NCBI GenBank assembly: GCA_032173965.1
Contig: JAVUNC010000006.1
Location: 38,411,870-38,475,869 of the forward strand
Direction of reading: 5' to 3'
DNA length: 64,000 nucleotides
Source of the DNA: Sitta carolinensis
Lineage: Eukaryota > Chordata > Aves > Passeriformes > Sittidae
Below are positions 13,001 to 25,173 of this stretch, piece by piece. Below the pieces are notes generated by a model. That model was given only the letters and a program-made list of their open reading frames with translations. It did no database searches and had not been told where the DNA came from. Position 1 is the stretch's first letter. Each line of letters begins with the position of its first letter. The translations under genes and the position numbers were made by a program.

Positions 13001-14349
13001 TTATATAATTATTATATAATATTACATGATGAAGTAGCCACTTTACAATAAAACAGTAGACAAAATTATCAAGAACTGGTAAAATGACATCATATTCCTC
13101 CCCTCTAAGACCATTAAAAATAACTTAAGCCTACCTAAAAAAACAACCTCTCTTCAATGTGATCCCAATTCAACTCTATTATTATGCCTTGTGCTTCAGA
13201 AATTTTTCTATTACTTTTTGCATCAGAGATCTGCAAAACAAACTTTATCTTTAGTAATACTTAATGTCTTAAAGTTCAGCTTTTACCCTCAGGAGAAAAC
13301 TCGCCCTCAGGTAATTCCACTGCTTGATTGTTCAGTGTAGACAGAACATTTTTCAAGGCAAAAGTTTACAGAAATTTTACAGAAGATACCCCACCATTGT
13401 ACTAATCTTACATCTCTTTATCTTACCTTCCACTTTGAATAAATTAATGTCCATTTCATCTTTCTAGATGGACCATTCACTGTCACCTCACTCCCATATT
13501 TTGAAGACTATTCTCCCTTCATCTATACTAGATCATTCTTTTCCTCTGTTTGGCAACCCTTCAACCAGCTTCCAAAGCCTGAAGGAATCCCCCAGCACTC
13601 CAAATGTGGAGGCAGAAACTGACAAGTTGGCACACACACAGGCTAAAAGGATATGCTTTTCATGCTGGTCTTAACACATTTAGATACTTCTATCAGTCAA
13701 AAAAAGAGGACATAAGTAACAGAGAAATTCAACAACAAAAACTACCAGGGTTTTTAGTAAGACAGTATCATTACAAACCTTCAGATCTGATATTGATTTC
13801 AGTGAAAATTCTCAAAAGAATAGTCTGTATTTATCAAAAATAATCAAAGCACTTTCAAAAAAGTAAGACAACTGAGTTGTTTATATTAGTACAATAAATT
13901 ATCTCCTTACCTTCAAGCAGTAGTCCTTCTATATTTTGAAAATTAATTCCAGATCCTCTGAGGGTTCTATTTTCTTTTAAACTTCTAAATGACTATAGTT
14001 ATATTCCATGGCTTCTTCCAAATTTTCTATAATCTATGAGTCAGTACTTATAACACATTTCCAAGCACACCATCCATACTCTGCTAACAGCTCTGACATG
14101 GGAAGGGAAGCAAGAGGCACAAATCATAAGAAGCAGCACAAACCTGGACAGCATGAGATGCAGTGATGACAGCTTGATGCTAAAATTTACTGTCTTTGAG
14201 CAGACACCTTCAACTATCTTGACTTTTTAGATTCAAAGCACTCTTTAGGGTCAAACATAGCCAATCCATATGGAGCATATTCAGGTTTACCAACAAAAGA
14301 AATGAAGGAATTTTAGTCTCCCATTTGCTCAAAACTGTCCCCCTAACAC
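10066..14349. other. Intron without recognised genes
   Basis: AT-rich sequence. An AT-only self-complementary stretch lies at about 12994-13020 (TTATATAATTATTATATAA type). A homeodomain-type TAAT-rich interval lies at 11997-12050 (see findings). Open frames at 11333-11792 and 12106-12385 overlap on several frames and show no recognisable protein. Confidence 0.55.
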
Positions 14350-15136
14350 TTTGTAGTGCTGTGGCTTAGACCTGGCTGTCAGCCAAACTCTCACTCAGCC
14401 GCTTGCTCACTTTTCTTCCTAGTTTGTCCTCCCTTCTGCTGAAGACCAGAAATAAGAAGGCTCATGGTTCAAGATAGACAGGGAAATCACTTTCCAATTT
14501 CTCTTGGGGACAAAACAGCTGAGGGAAATTAATTTACTACTAGTTAATGTATACTTATTTATTTACATGTTGGTTTAGCAGGAAACAGAGAGACCAACAC
14601 TAAAAAGAAGGAAAACACCTCTCTGCCCCCTTTCCCAGGCTCAACTTGACTCCTTCACTGCAGATTCCAGTCCCCTGCTTTTGTTATTACAAGCTACACA
14701 CAGTCCCCTCAGTGAGGCAATAAACATGGATGGGATTGGTTACCATCAGTGCACAGCAATTCCTCTCTGCTGCTACTTCTTTCTTACACTTTTGCTCTAC
14801 TCCAGAGTGGACTCCCCACCGGCCGTTTCTTTTGGAATATCCATCTGTTCCAGCATGGGGTCTTCCACAGACTACAGCAGACAATCTTCTGTGTCATGTC
14901 ATTCTCCTCCTCTTCTCATCTTGGTGTTACCTCTGATGTTTATCACCCTTCTTGGCTCTTTCTGCCCTTGCCTGAATGTGCTTCCACAGGTGACACTGGC
15001 TTGGCTGACAGGCTCAGCTGTGTCCTGCGATGGGTCCATTGTGAAGCCAAATTTATCTGGCATGGGGAATACCTTGTTCTTGTCCCACAGAAGCTACCCT
15101 GCAGCTTCCACCCTGCCCACATTTACACCCAATACA
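14350..15136 (-). mobile_element. Endogenous retroviral LTR, old copy
   Basis: About 790 bases, with termini GTAGTGCTGTGGCTTAGACC at the low end and ACCCAATACA at the high end. It shares ordered blocks with the LTR at 57067-58095: an AGGCTCAACT block, a TTTACTACTAGTTAAT block, a CTCACACTTTTGCTCTACTCC block and repeated CTCCA-plus-GGG units. These match, from memory, a long songbird ERV LTR in reverse orientation. It is heavily mutated and has no internal retroviral genes. The 158- and 142-residue open frames on the plus strand here are antisense LTR sequence, not genes. Boundaries are good to about 10 bases. Confidence 0.72.
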
Positions 15137-16084
15137 TGGTTTACTTATGTGATATAATAATTCAGATGGGTGCATAACACCCTCTCTTGTTCCTCCCAGT
15201 AGGATTTGAACAAGGTGCATTCACATCTGTGGATACATCATATTTGAAGAAGATTAATTTACTTTTGCAGATATCTGCACACTTATACTATAATTTTTAG
15301 CGGTCTGTCATCTCTGCACCTAATTTATACACCTGAGATAATGCAGTTTGATAGTGATGTGGACCATAGACTCTTAGTCCAAGCAAGACAAAACAAAAGT
15401 CCCAAATTATGGAAGAAGTAATTTTTTCGGTTCTCACTTTAAGAAAGTGACAAAACAATTTTCTCCCTTCTACTCTTCCATTTGTCAAAAATATACTTCA
15501 AGTGAACAGAGTCAATGTCACTAACCATCACACCTGGCAAAAGACAGAATGCAACAATCCCACCAGAGAGCACGGCCCCGTGGATGAACTCACTCTGCCC
15601 CATATTTGCCTGGTTTCAGGAACTTATCACCTACTCCAATAGGCAAGAAGCACAAAAAAATGGTTCTAGTTGTACTTGAGTAAAAAAATCACATCAACAT
15701 TAATTTTTAATAACTTCTTAAAAAGTACTAAACAATGCTCAGCAGCTAAAGCTTTGAGCTCTTTAACTAGCTCAAATGTATTCTCTGGACTTTGCCTTGC
15801 AAGGTGATATGAGTGACCCCTAAACCCCAAAACCATTTATTGTACCAGCAGTTCTGGGAAAGAAGCAGTGAAACTCATTCTCACAGGAAAAAGGGTGGCT
15901 TTTGACACAGAAGTGCAAATGTGAAAGCCAAAAAGCTTCCGTAACAAGCTAGTTTTTTTCTTTCATGTTCAAGGAACCAGAAACTATCCAGTGATTGTCA
16001 AGCACCACCTCCATGGGTAGCTCCAAATCAGGAATTTCTTCCAGCAAGCACTGTGGAAGATGCATCATGAACCAAATACCACAC
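15137..16084. other. Intron without recognised features
   Basis: No gene or named repeat seen. A 63-residue minus frame at 15297-15488 has no recognisable character. Confidence 0.55.
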
Positions 16085-16198
16085 ATAATGTTCTCAGGCA
16101 CATGGCATTATTCTTAGGGCTGTCCTGTGCAGGGCCAGGAGTGGAAAATGATGATCCTTGTGTATCCCTTCCAGCTCAGGATAATCTATGATTCCATG
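16085..16198 (+). mobile_element. CR1 LINE 3' end fragment
   Basis: The stretch from ATGTTCTCAGGC through GATGATCCTTGTG and TCCCTTCCAGCTCAGGATA to CTATGATTCCATGA is the 3' untranslated tail of an avian CR1 retrotransposon, in plus orientation. It is strongly 5'-truncated, as is usual for CR1. The terminal ATTCTATGA-type octamer unit is recognisable. A run of 16 A follows at 16240-16255. Confidence 0.82.
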
Positions 16199-16239
16199 AA
16201 TCCTAGTGAAGGGATTGTATACTCACAATTCCTCTATGG

Positions 16240-16255
16240 AAAAAAAAAAAAAAAA
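16240..16255 (+). repeat. Poly-A tract (16)
   Basis: Uninterrupted A run followed by GAAAGG, 40 bases after a CR1 tail. It is a probable length-variable site. Confidence 0.9.
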
Positions 16256-17849
16256 GAAAGGCTTCCCCAACTTTGATATATTTAAAAGTTTTTTAAAACT
16301 ACAATTTGCCACTTTCATTGAAAATTATGAAATTCAAAGAAGAAAGTAACAAGAATCAGGCACCATGTACAACTCACAGTAGCAATATTGAGAAATCTAC
16401 TGGATTATCATCACTTTGGTCATTATGAGTATGGTCATTATGTGTGCCAGAGTAAGGCCAGGTGTTATGCAGAGAACAATACTGAAAGCACTGTGCAATA
16501 CCTAAATAAGGTGGGCAAAGCAGCTCATATTTCTAGATTTGCTTATTTTTGCATTTTAAAAGGCAAAATACTCCTTCCCTATGCCCCTATAAACCTCTTA
16601 TTTTCCTAGGTTTTTCCACACCCAGTTTTGTAATCTAAGTTTTTTGTTAAGAAAATACATAAGCCGGCTAACAAATAGCTCTTCTGAGAGGAGGGGGATA
16701 GGAGTAGGGCAAGCAGGAAATACATTGGGCAACTGATCAAGGGATGCTAAGCCACAGCCAAAGTAAAACCTTGCTTCAAAATAGCGTGTAACAACGTACA
16801 ACCTCTGTCCCTAAAGAGCAGAAATCATCCTTCAGTGCCACTGCTCACATTACAAGTGATGTCTTTTCAATTATCTCAAAGGCCAGATTTAACACTCTCT
16901 ATTCACAAGTTCACAAGCCCATTAATAGCCATCCTGGGAATCATTGCAAGTCTGCAGACTACATATCATATGATGATCTTTCTGATAAAGGTTTTATAAA
17001 CTGAGTCAACATGCCATCCAATGTGTCAAAATACTTTCTTTCCTAGACTGACAACAGGAAACCAGAGAACAGCCCCTCTGCCTTCTAACACAGCATTATC
17101 ATTTAATGCCAGCTTCCACTGAAAGTTGGAAAAATGTCATAGGAAAATAATTACATATAAGTAATGGTGATGCCATGAATACCACCACAGGGAGAGGGAA
17201 CAGAAAGGTTTTGGTTGAGAACACATCCTTTAAACTGATCCCACCACTGCTGTAAAGGGATTTTGGAACAGATGTGATTGGATGACATATGTGTGCAGAC
17301 GCACCCAGCTGTGTCTACACAGCCAACCAAGCTCAGAACCAAAGGATGGTTTGCAAAGACCCAGCTTGGGTCTACGAGAAAGTAGCAATGCATATTTGGC
17401 GCTGCAGCTGCATGAATAAATCCTCCCAAACACAGATGAATATTCAGGTGTGGAAGCACTGAAACCTGCCTGGAGCTGCAGCTTGTGGACTTGTATGTTT
17501 GAATTTGCATTAGTCCTGGGATATCATGATGACCCATTATAATAAAGGGATAGCCCAGAAGAGCCTGGGGGATTGGTGGGGAGTTGCTGACACAAAGCAC
17601 AGGCAATGCAGTTCTCTGTAAATGCCACTGAGATGTAAACATCAAAAAACAGAGAAGAACTGAAGCATTTGCTCAAAACAAATGAAGGTTAGACTGACAC
17701 GTATGAATACATATAGACATTAAAATATGTTAAACTTTAAAATCCTAGGAAAAAATTGATTTTAGAACAGCATTTCAAGAGAAATAGTAAAACCAAAAAA
17801 AAAAACAAAACAAAAACAAATGGGATGAGGTCAGTTTGATACAGCCAGG
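16256..17849. other. Intron with one longer open frame, no recognised gene
   Basis: The minus strand holds a 164-residue ATG frame at 17151-17645. It is one of the longest in the window outside named repeats. It has no signal peptide, repeated motif or domain I recognise, and no splice signals that suggest an exon. I treat it as chance or as an unrecognised repeat. A direct repeat GGTCATTATG occurs twice near 16420-16442. Confidence 0.45.
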
Positions 17850-17935
17850 AAAGAGGATGTGATGCTACAGCTCTGAGGGTAGAGGACTGGACTTGATAAC
17901 CTAGATAGTACTTTCCCTGTTATGTGTTCCTAAAT
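17850..17935 (+). mobile_element. Possible CR1/L3-type LINE 3' tail
   Basis: GAGGACTGGACTTGATAACCTAGATAGTACTTTCCCTG resembles the common tail of CR1/L3 elements (GGACTGGACTAGATGACC...TCCCTTCC). It is short and diverged, so the call is tentative. Confidence 0.5.
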
Positions 17936-18838
17936 CAAGATGCTCATTCAGCAACCCCAAAAACCTCATCTATATGTGACGCCCCAGAACCAAACAGATT
18001 TTTCCCATCAGAAAGAGAACACAGGAAAAATTGTGATCATAATAAAAACTAATGAAGATTTTTAAATCTGTTTGAAGCAAAACAATTTTATAACATGTAA
18101 AATAGTTGGAAAAATATACCCTTTCCCCTACAGAATCCAGTCAAAATTGAGTTAATCTCCTTTGAAAAAAAATTAACAGCAACAATTGTAGGAGGACTAT
18201 AGTTAATTTGGCTCCCCAAAATTTAAGTTTTAAAGAAATATACATAAGAAACCACAACCTTCTTCCTTTCACAGAAACACAGACAAGAGAAGACAAGAAT
18301 ATGGTACAGGAGCACAATAGTAAGAAGTAAATTTTGGCATTAAAAGAAACAGAAGATCTGTACATGCAAAGACTTGTAAGTTCTTCAAACAATTAATACA
18401 AAAAGAAAATTTGATAGTCTCAGAACTAGACAGAATCAGTACAATTAGATTTTTACACATTGTAGGAAAGTCCTTTCAGTGTAACAGACCAATGGACTAA
18501 ACTCCTCTTGTGAAACCTTCCCAAAACTTTTAGGGTGAAAAAGCAAGTCTCAGCAGTGATCCCTGGAATGATGGATGCTGCAGAGTATAAACTTACACAC
18601 GGGCTTCAGTACACACAGAAAATCACACACAAAGGGAATCCCTAGTTCTCCTTGACAGTCTCCTAGTCCAATAGCTTAAATATCTCCCAGCACATCCCAA
18701 TTTTTTCCACATGTTGCCCAGCTCATTATATAATGCAAATCCGGTGACTACTCCTGAAAGTCTGTATTAGCACCTCTGTTCTGTAGGGAAGGCACTGTGA
18801 TTTAATCTGCAATGCTATAGCATGGGCTGCCCACCTGA

Positions 18839-18866
18839 ATTACAGCAAAAGAATTATAGCAAAAGA
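18839..18866 (+). repeat. Two-copy tandem duplication
   Basis: ATTACAGCAAAAGA is followed directly by ATTATAGCAAAAGA, two 14-base copies with one change. Confidence 0.8.
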
Positions 18867-20084
18867 ACATTGTTCATTGAGGGCCTAGTCTCTCTGAATA
18901 TATTTAGTATACAACATACCTTCTATGAAAGGATAACCTGCTGATAATAGGACTGTAAAAATTGTTTAGTAATGCACCCAAAGACACAGACCAGACCCTT
19001 TCCCCGTAAAAAGGGAGAAATGCCTGCAAAGTTAGAGGATCTATTCCTATTGCTAGTTTAGATAGCATGTTAGAAACATGAACTTGGTTCCCTACAAAAC
19101 TGATTAATCCAACCATCTCTTTAAGGTTGAGCAGTATCATACTAAAAGGGTTTAATGATTCAAAACCTGAAATCTTGTATGTGGCATTGGATTTCAGATA
19201 AAATTAAAAAAAAAATATTATAAAAGAGACATGATAAGACAGGAAAGAAAGCCTAGGTCAGTATAAGATACTTTTCTTTTTCACACTTAATGACTGCTAT
19301 TACCCACCTTTCAAAAACTGCACTCTTAACATCAGTAATTGATAAGAATAAAGAATGTGCTAAAACAAGGGCTCTGTGCACAGAAAGTAAATTTGGACAG
19401 TCAGAGCTAGTAATATATTGATTATCAGGTAGAGACAAATATATGCTCAGCTGATGCTTTGCACTATCCCAAATTATACCAGTTATACGAGGAAGTCTTT
19501 TTCTGTAGGCTAGAAATTGTTTAAACAAGGCACCAAGAATTTAAATGTAGCAGAAAAAAAGGTATGCCAAGATACTTAAGAGAATATTCACACTACATAA
19601 GCTTTACTTCAACTTGCTTTCAGACTGTTGAAGTCTTTACTGTCTCTTCATCCCACTATCTGACTTTTACATAAGAATGTGGAAGAAGAAAATGCCTGTA
19701 TCATGTATTTAACATAAAAGCCTTTCAAACCAGCAGGATTCCTTCAGTTCAATCATGCTTTATGTACTGAAAGGTTAACTAATGGGAGAGGCTTATTAGC
19801 ACAAATAACACCACTTCTGCCTTGATCCCAACAACACACGAGCTAAGCAAGCTCAGGTTCCATACACTTAGAGAGGAAGAACAAGGAACAACAAATACAC
19901 CACACAGCACCTGGTGCCGTAAAATCAGTTCTCAGATATGTGGGCAACAGCAGCCTTCCCAGGGCTCTACCCTCCCCAGCTGTTGATACTAAACCTCTCA
20001 GGGGTGGAAGAAGGGAGCACTTTGAAGACTTCTGATTTACAAAAAGATGAACATTTGGAGCCAGTCAGCTACACTTCTGAGGCA

Positions 20085-20148
20085 ACAGCCCCAGTTACAT
20101 CATTTAATCTCTAAAGCCTCAATTTTCTCATTTTGTAAACATGTTTAA
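20085..20148 (+). mobile_element. Possible MIR SINE 3' fragment
   Basis: AGTTACATCATTTAATCTCTAAAGCCTCAATTTTCTCATTTTGTAAA follows the MIR 3' half (AGTCACTTAACCTCT...CCTCAGTTTCCTCATCTGTAAA). Only this part is recognisable. Confidence 0.5.
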
Positions 20149-22300
20149 GCTACCTTTTAAAGGGACATGGTGATGTATTGAGTTTATATAGCTGTTCTAA
20201 AATTACATGCAAAACTATGTTTTAGTCATCATAATTACTGTTACAATCTGAATTTCTGAATAGGAACTGTGGCCCTTTCTTGAAAATATATGGTGAGAGA
20301 AACTCACAAAAATTTGAATGCTAGAGTTTTAGCCAAATGCCAGTGCATTTTCTCCTCAGAATTGTCTCTGCAGTGTCCTGCAAGAACAGGAAAAGGCAAA
20401 ATCGCCTTTAATTTCCTATATAAACTACTCAGGACTAGAATTTCATGTTCTCTAGAACAGAGGATTTTCACCCCTGTCAGCTGCATATCAACGATCAAGT
20501 TATCTTTTCCCTGCATTGAGTTTTGAATCCCTATAAAATTCAAGTTATATTGCAAACAATGTGTAATATTGCTTGAATTAGATCAAGTTCATATTTTTTT
20601 CCTCATAAGATTCAATCATATGTTCCTGTTTAGGATGTTCTTCCTAGAGGCTTAATAGAGGAACAATTCATTTTGCTGTAGTTGATGTAGTATGAAACAG
20701 TTGTTAACCTTTGATGAGAAGGTTACATCAGATACCAAGCTGGGGTAAATTATACTGACAATTGCCCTTGTTTAATTGCTTTTGAGTAGTACTCAGTATG
20801 TCTAAATGTGTGGTGAATTATTATTGTACCCTGCTGCTATCCATTAGCATGAAGACCAAGAAATTTATTTTACTTTTTTGATGCAACCCTAGAAAGGTGA
20901 GAAAGGCTTTAATAGCAAAACAGATTTAATTTAGAACCTATTAGTGCAATTTATTCAAGCATACAGAAGATGGTTGGTCTGAACAAGCTAGTAAGTTTAA
21001 AGCTTCTTAAAAAAGGCAAAAATCTATATTGCCAATTGTTAGAATCTACAAATATGAAGGATTTTAGTCTCTTTTGGAATGAGTACTGAAAACTTCACAC
21101 TTATCTTCTTTGAGTCTTGGTTATTTCAAGAAAGAACTTCACTGGAGATGATCTTATTTCTTTGACTCAGCCAGAAAAAACCTTCACGTTACTTCAATTC
21201 CTTGGTATTTAGTATTTAAAAGAAAAATATTAAGAAACAGAATAGAAATTTTCTCAGCATCAAAAAAAAAAGTATCCCTAATATTTATTGTTTATTCACT
21301 CACTGACAAGACTGTGTGACAAAACTTGAAAATCTCAATTACTAGTTCTGAAATACTAAGAGAAAGTATTGCAAAATAGGAAAGGAAATTCATCTCATGT
21401 TTTATTGAAATTATGACGTATTATAAGCCCTAGATGACATATTCTACCTAAACACTACAGTCAAAAGTGAGAGTAAAATAAACATCAACAAACACAGTAT
21501 TTGTTTTTACAGTGTACAAGAACAAGCAGTAGCATAATATTTACTGCCATACAGAGTGTTTGGATAGATACTGTGAGGTACTCTGAGATCTGACTGTTTA
21601 ACATCTGATAGCAATTCAAGAACCACAATGAATCTAAGACAAACCTGCACAAAATAAGCAATTTTCAAGCCACAGAATGTATTTTAAACAGAGGCTGCAT
21701 ATTTAAGGATGAATCTTTCTGTGAGTTATCCCATTTATTTCTAATTAGGAGGATTTTTTAATTTCTGCACTTTGACTGAAATACTAGTGTCTGACTTTGC
21801 CAGATGTACCACACTAAAAGTGGCAGATGTGTATTCTGAAAAAATGCTGTCCACTACACCAAACCACTATAATCTTTGTGTGACTCAGCAAAGCTCTATC
21901 TTTTAAATTACAGCATTTATTTCCCTATCTTAAAGACAGGTTTCAGAAAGTTACCAAAATGTAACTTCCTACTGAGTGTCCTCCATCTCCTCCAATTCTA
22001 AATTCTCACTCTCTGTTGTCCAGCTGAATTCAACAGATTTGAGAGATAAACTCCCTAGATTATTTTCTGACTGTTGACTCTATCAGGCTGGTGTATTAAG
22101 CAATTAATTAGCAATGTTACTATTCATGCAAACATTGCCCTACCAACTTTCTTCCATATCTCCAATCAGCTTCACAATGTGAAGCAAAAACACTAGGATC
22201 TATGCACCAACTGTCACTGGGTGAGAAGTTAATGAATCCCTGTATCCAAGCACTGAGCTTCCATGCTACCTGACAAGCTAGGGATCTAAAATCCATCCTC
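20149..22300. other. Intron without recognised features
   Basis: AT-rich. The open frames at 20290-20526 (plus) and 20304-20555 (minus) overlap each other on opposite strands and match nothing I know. Confidence 0.55.
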
Positions 22301-22304
22301 TTTA

Positions 22305-22530
22305 GCCACGGCCACCAGCATGCCGTTTCCTGCCCATTTCCACGTCCAGCGCCGTGCGTTCGCTCACGCAGCGGGCAGACCTGGCAGCCCAGCTGGGAAT
22401 GCACACAGCAGCTCACTGGGATAAGGGGTGGGGCATGGTGCCAGCAAACGGGCATACGAGCAGGAAACACTCCCCTGGGTTCACAGGGTTAGTCTCAACT
22501 CATGGCCTCCTACCAGAGAATCCTGCTCGA
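22305..22530. other. CpG-rich patch in AT-rich intron
   Basis: About a dozen CpG dinucleotides fall in roughly 220 bases. Seven of them are packed into 22342-22373 (CGTCCAGCGCCGTGCG... CACGCAGCGG), while flanking kilobases are almost CpG-free. It is too short for a standard CpG island call. It could be a small regulatory element, a degraded GC-rich transposon piece or a local unmethylated site. Open frames on both strands (22120-22470 minus, 22354-22551 plus) are by-products of the GC content. Confidence 0.5.
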
Positions 22531-22854
22531 GGGCCAGGAGATAACAATTAATGCACAATTCCTATGCACAACATGAACTAGTTAAAATACATTAAAAATG
22601 GATTATTAATCACCTTCTAAAAGTAAGAAAAGAAGTACCAATAATATATTTTAAAGCTATCTTGAAAACCAAAGTCCATTTCCTGTTTCAAATTACTTTT
22701 CCTTTAGTAATTCTTGTGTGCTCTAGGGAATGATAAATGCAGCATGCAAAAACACATGGGACTTCAGAGACCAAAAGAGTTTAGGAAAGGACATGAAATG
22801 ACTGAGAGCATTTTGGGACAAGATCATTGTATATTTAAACAGAATGCTTCCATT

Positions 22855-22925
22855 AAAAAAAAAAAAAAAACAAAAAACAAAACAACAACAACACAACAAA
22901 AAAAAAAAAAAACAACAACAAAAAC
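22855..22925 (+). repeat. A-rich (CAA)n low-complexity tract
   Basis: About 70 bases made almost only of A with scattered C: two poly-A runs of 14-15 separated by CAA/CAAAAC units. The lysine/threonine frame and the opposite phenylalanine/cysteine frame that cross it are artefacts. Confidence 0.92.
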
Positions 22926-24361
22926 TCTTTGGCAGTTTTACACCAGCTGGCAAAACAGCCAGTGACGTGCATAACACAGATTTGAGACTCATGCAGATAT
23001 AGCCTCTCTCAGGCAAAATAACAAGGCTCAACTCATATATATTTGCTATAGGGATTTTTTTTTATTCTATAAACCTGACATCATGGGCAAGCAGCTATAT
23101 TATAGTCCATTTTTTGTGCAGATGATCTGTATATGGTAGCCAATAATACATTCACTATTTTCAAAGGTGCATGGTCAGGAACAGAGGCCCTCTTCCAGGT
23201 CAAGACTAGGCATGACAGCTTGACCCTGCCTAGTAACTAAGCACCCCCCAAGCTGCTCATTCACTTACTCCTCCTCAGTGAGGATGCAGAGAAAATCAGA
23301 GAAGCAAAAGTAAGAGAACTTGTTGATGAAGATAATAAGTGAAGCAAAACCATACTGCTTCCTATTTACACGCAGATGTTGAGCCACTTCCTAGTAAGCA
23401 GGGCCTTAACACAGATAACTTATTTGGAAAGACAGGCCATAAACCATGAGCATCCCCTCTTACCCTTCCTTTCCCTGTGTTTTTTTGCCAGGTACATTAT
23501 CTTATGATATGGAATGTTGCTAGGGTCAATTTGGGTTAGCTGTTCCAGCTATGCTTCCTTCCAAATTTCAGTGCACTGATGGCATATTTACTGACTTCTG
23601 AGTTCATTAATGTTTGTCTTTTAACTTACAAATTAGCTTTTAGGGTAATTTCACCATCTCCAATTTTTGTTATAAACATAAAGAAATGGAGTGCCATTAA
23701 GATGACAGCCTTGGCTGAAGATGACTATCATCCTAAGGAAGAAGAAAGATGTGACTTAAAACTTGCATTTAATAACATAATAATAGAAAGTATGCAAACA
23801 CTTGTGATGCGCTCTGTAAGACACTCAGAGCCTATTTGTCATGCAACAGCTCAGTGTTTGTTGTAGTCTCCCAAGTTATTCATTGCTGCTCGGGGGAACA
23901 GTACTGCCACCCCAATCACTGCGGTGCCAGCACTCTGTGTGTCCTACACAGCTATTCTGCTCCACTGCAGAAAGGGGAGGTAGGACACTTTTTAAGGTAC
24001 TGCAGTCCATGTACACATGTCGCATCTTAAATGAGGATTTTCTTGTCAATACCAATTACCTTAAATAGAATGCAACCTAAGTTAAAAGTACCCATTAACT
24101 AGTTACTCTGAACTTCAAGAATTGACAAATCACAGTAACAATGTTTACAAAAGATATATATGATGACATGAAGGAGAGATTCCAGTGCATCTTCATACAC
24201 TAATGTTAAATCTATCCTTCTCCTGATTCTAAGTCATCTGCTTCTTCTGTATCTGCTCAGATGACATGCCACTGCAGTTTGGAAGGCAGACTTCATAGAG
24301 AGGAGCCAGAATTATTTTAACAATGTAAAATCTACAGACTTGGGCCAATCATGGTATAATT

Positions 24362-24380
24362 AAAAAAAAAAAAAAAAAAA
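24362..24380 (+). repeat. Poly-A tract (19)
   Basis: Uninterrupted A run ending in GGCTG. No retrocopy is recognised upstream. Confidence 0.9.
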
Positions 24381-25143
24381 GGCTGAATGTATACATTCAT
24401 TTTCATCTGTTTATACTTATTCTCATTTAGCAATGCCATCTCTAACTCAGGGAAATCTTACTTTTTCCTACACTTATTGCTTCAAAATCAGAATGGGCTA
24501 CATCAGATTCTGTAGCCTTCAGTGGTAGTCTGGTGCTAAATAATGGATCCCCCCTAGCTTGGGTCTACTTAAGCAAAACTCATCCCAAAATAACTAACAT
24601 TTTTGCCCAAACCTAAATTCCTTCTTATGTAGAATTCAGAAACTGAAACAGTCTCACAACACCTTTCTGAAGGTCCAGAGGTTTGATGGCAGTTTACCAT
24701 ACAGAAGAAAATGACAGAATGCAGACTAAACCAGCAGCACACGGAATGATTTCTATCCCCACAATTACTGCAAGAATGACACTCATCATCACTTGCAGCT
24801 GTTTCTCTCCCCATTTCATCTCTGTTTTGTATGTGGTAAAGCACAAAAAATAAGGTATAGTGGTGTAAAGTGAATGAACATATAAAAGCATTGAACCCAC
24901 AAATCAAGATATGCAGTCTTTTAAGTATCCATTGTGGAAGACAATTTCCTGGTATAAGTTCAGAATTGTGCTTTGGATGAATTGTCAGGAGACCAAATAT
25001 ATCATAAGGAGGGATCTGATGATCTAGCAATACTCTCATTCTACATGCTACAGTCTATTCACACAAACACCCCGTGCTTCTTATGCAACATCGACCTGGA
25101 TGGAAAGCTATCCATTTCTGCAGACCTGCCACTTCATTTAAAT

Positions 25144-25173
25144 GAGAGAGAGAAGGAGAGAAAGGAGAGAAAA
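25144..25173 (+). repeat. Polypurine GA-rich microsatellite
   Basis: GAGAGAGAGAAGGAGAGAAAGGAGAGAAAA, all purine on the plus strand. It is a candidate length-variable site. Confidence 0.85.

Noticed and set aside
14681..15157. 158- and 142-residue plus-strand open frames
   Set aside because: They lie antisense inside an ERV LTR. The frames follow the LTR composition.
22714..23031. Lys/Thr-rich plus frame and Phe/Cys-rich minus frame
   Set aside because: Both are translations of an A-rich low-complexity tract.
24569..25039. 156-residue minus-strand open frame with a cysteine cluster (DDECHSCSNCGDRNHS)
   Set aside because: Cysteine spacing does not fit a zinc finger I know, there is no splice or promoter context, and composition is that of the surrounding intron.
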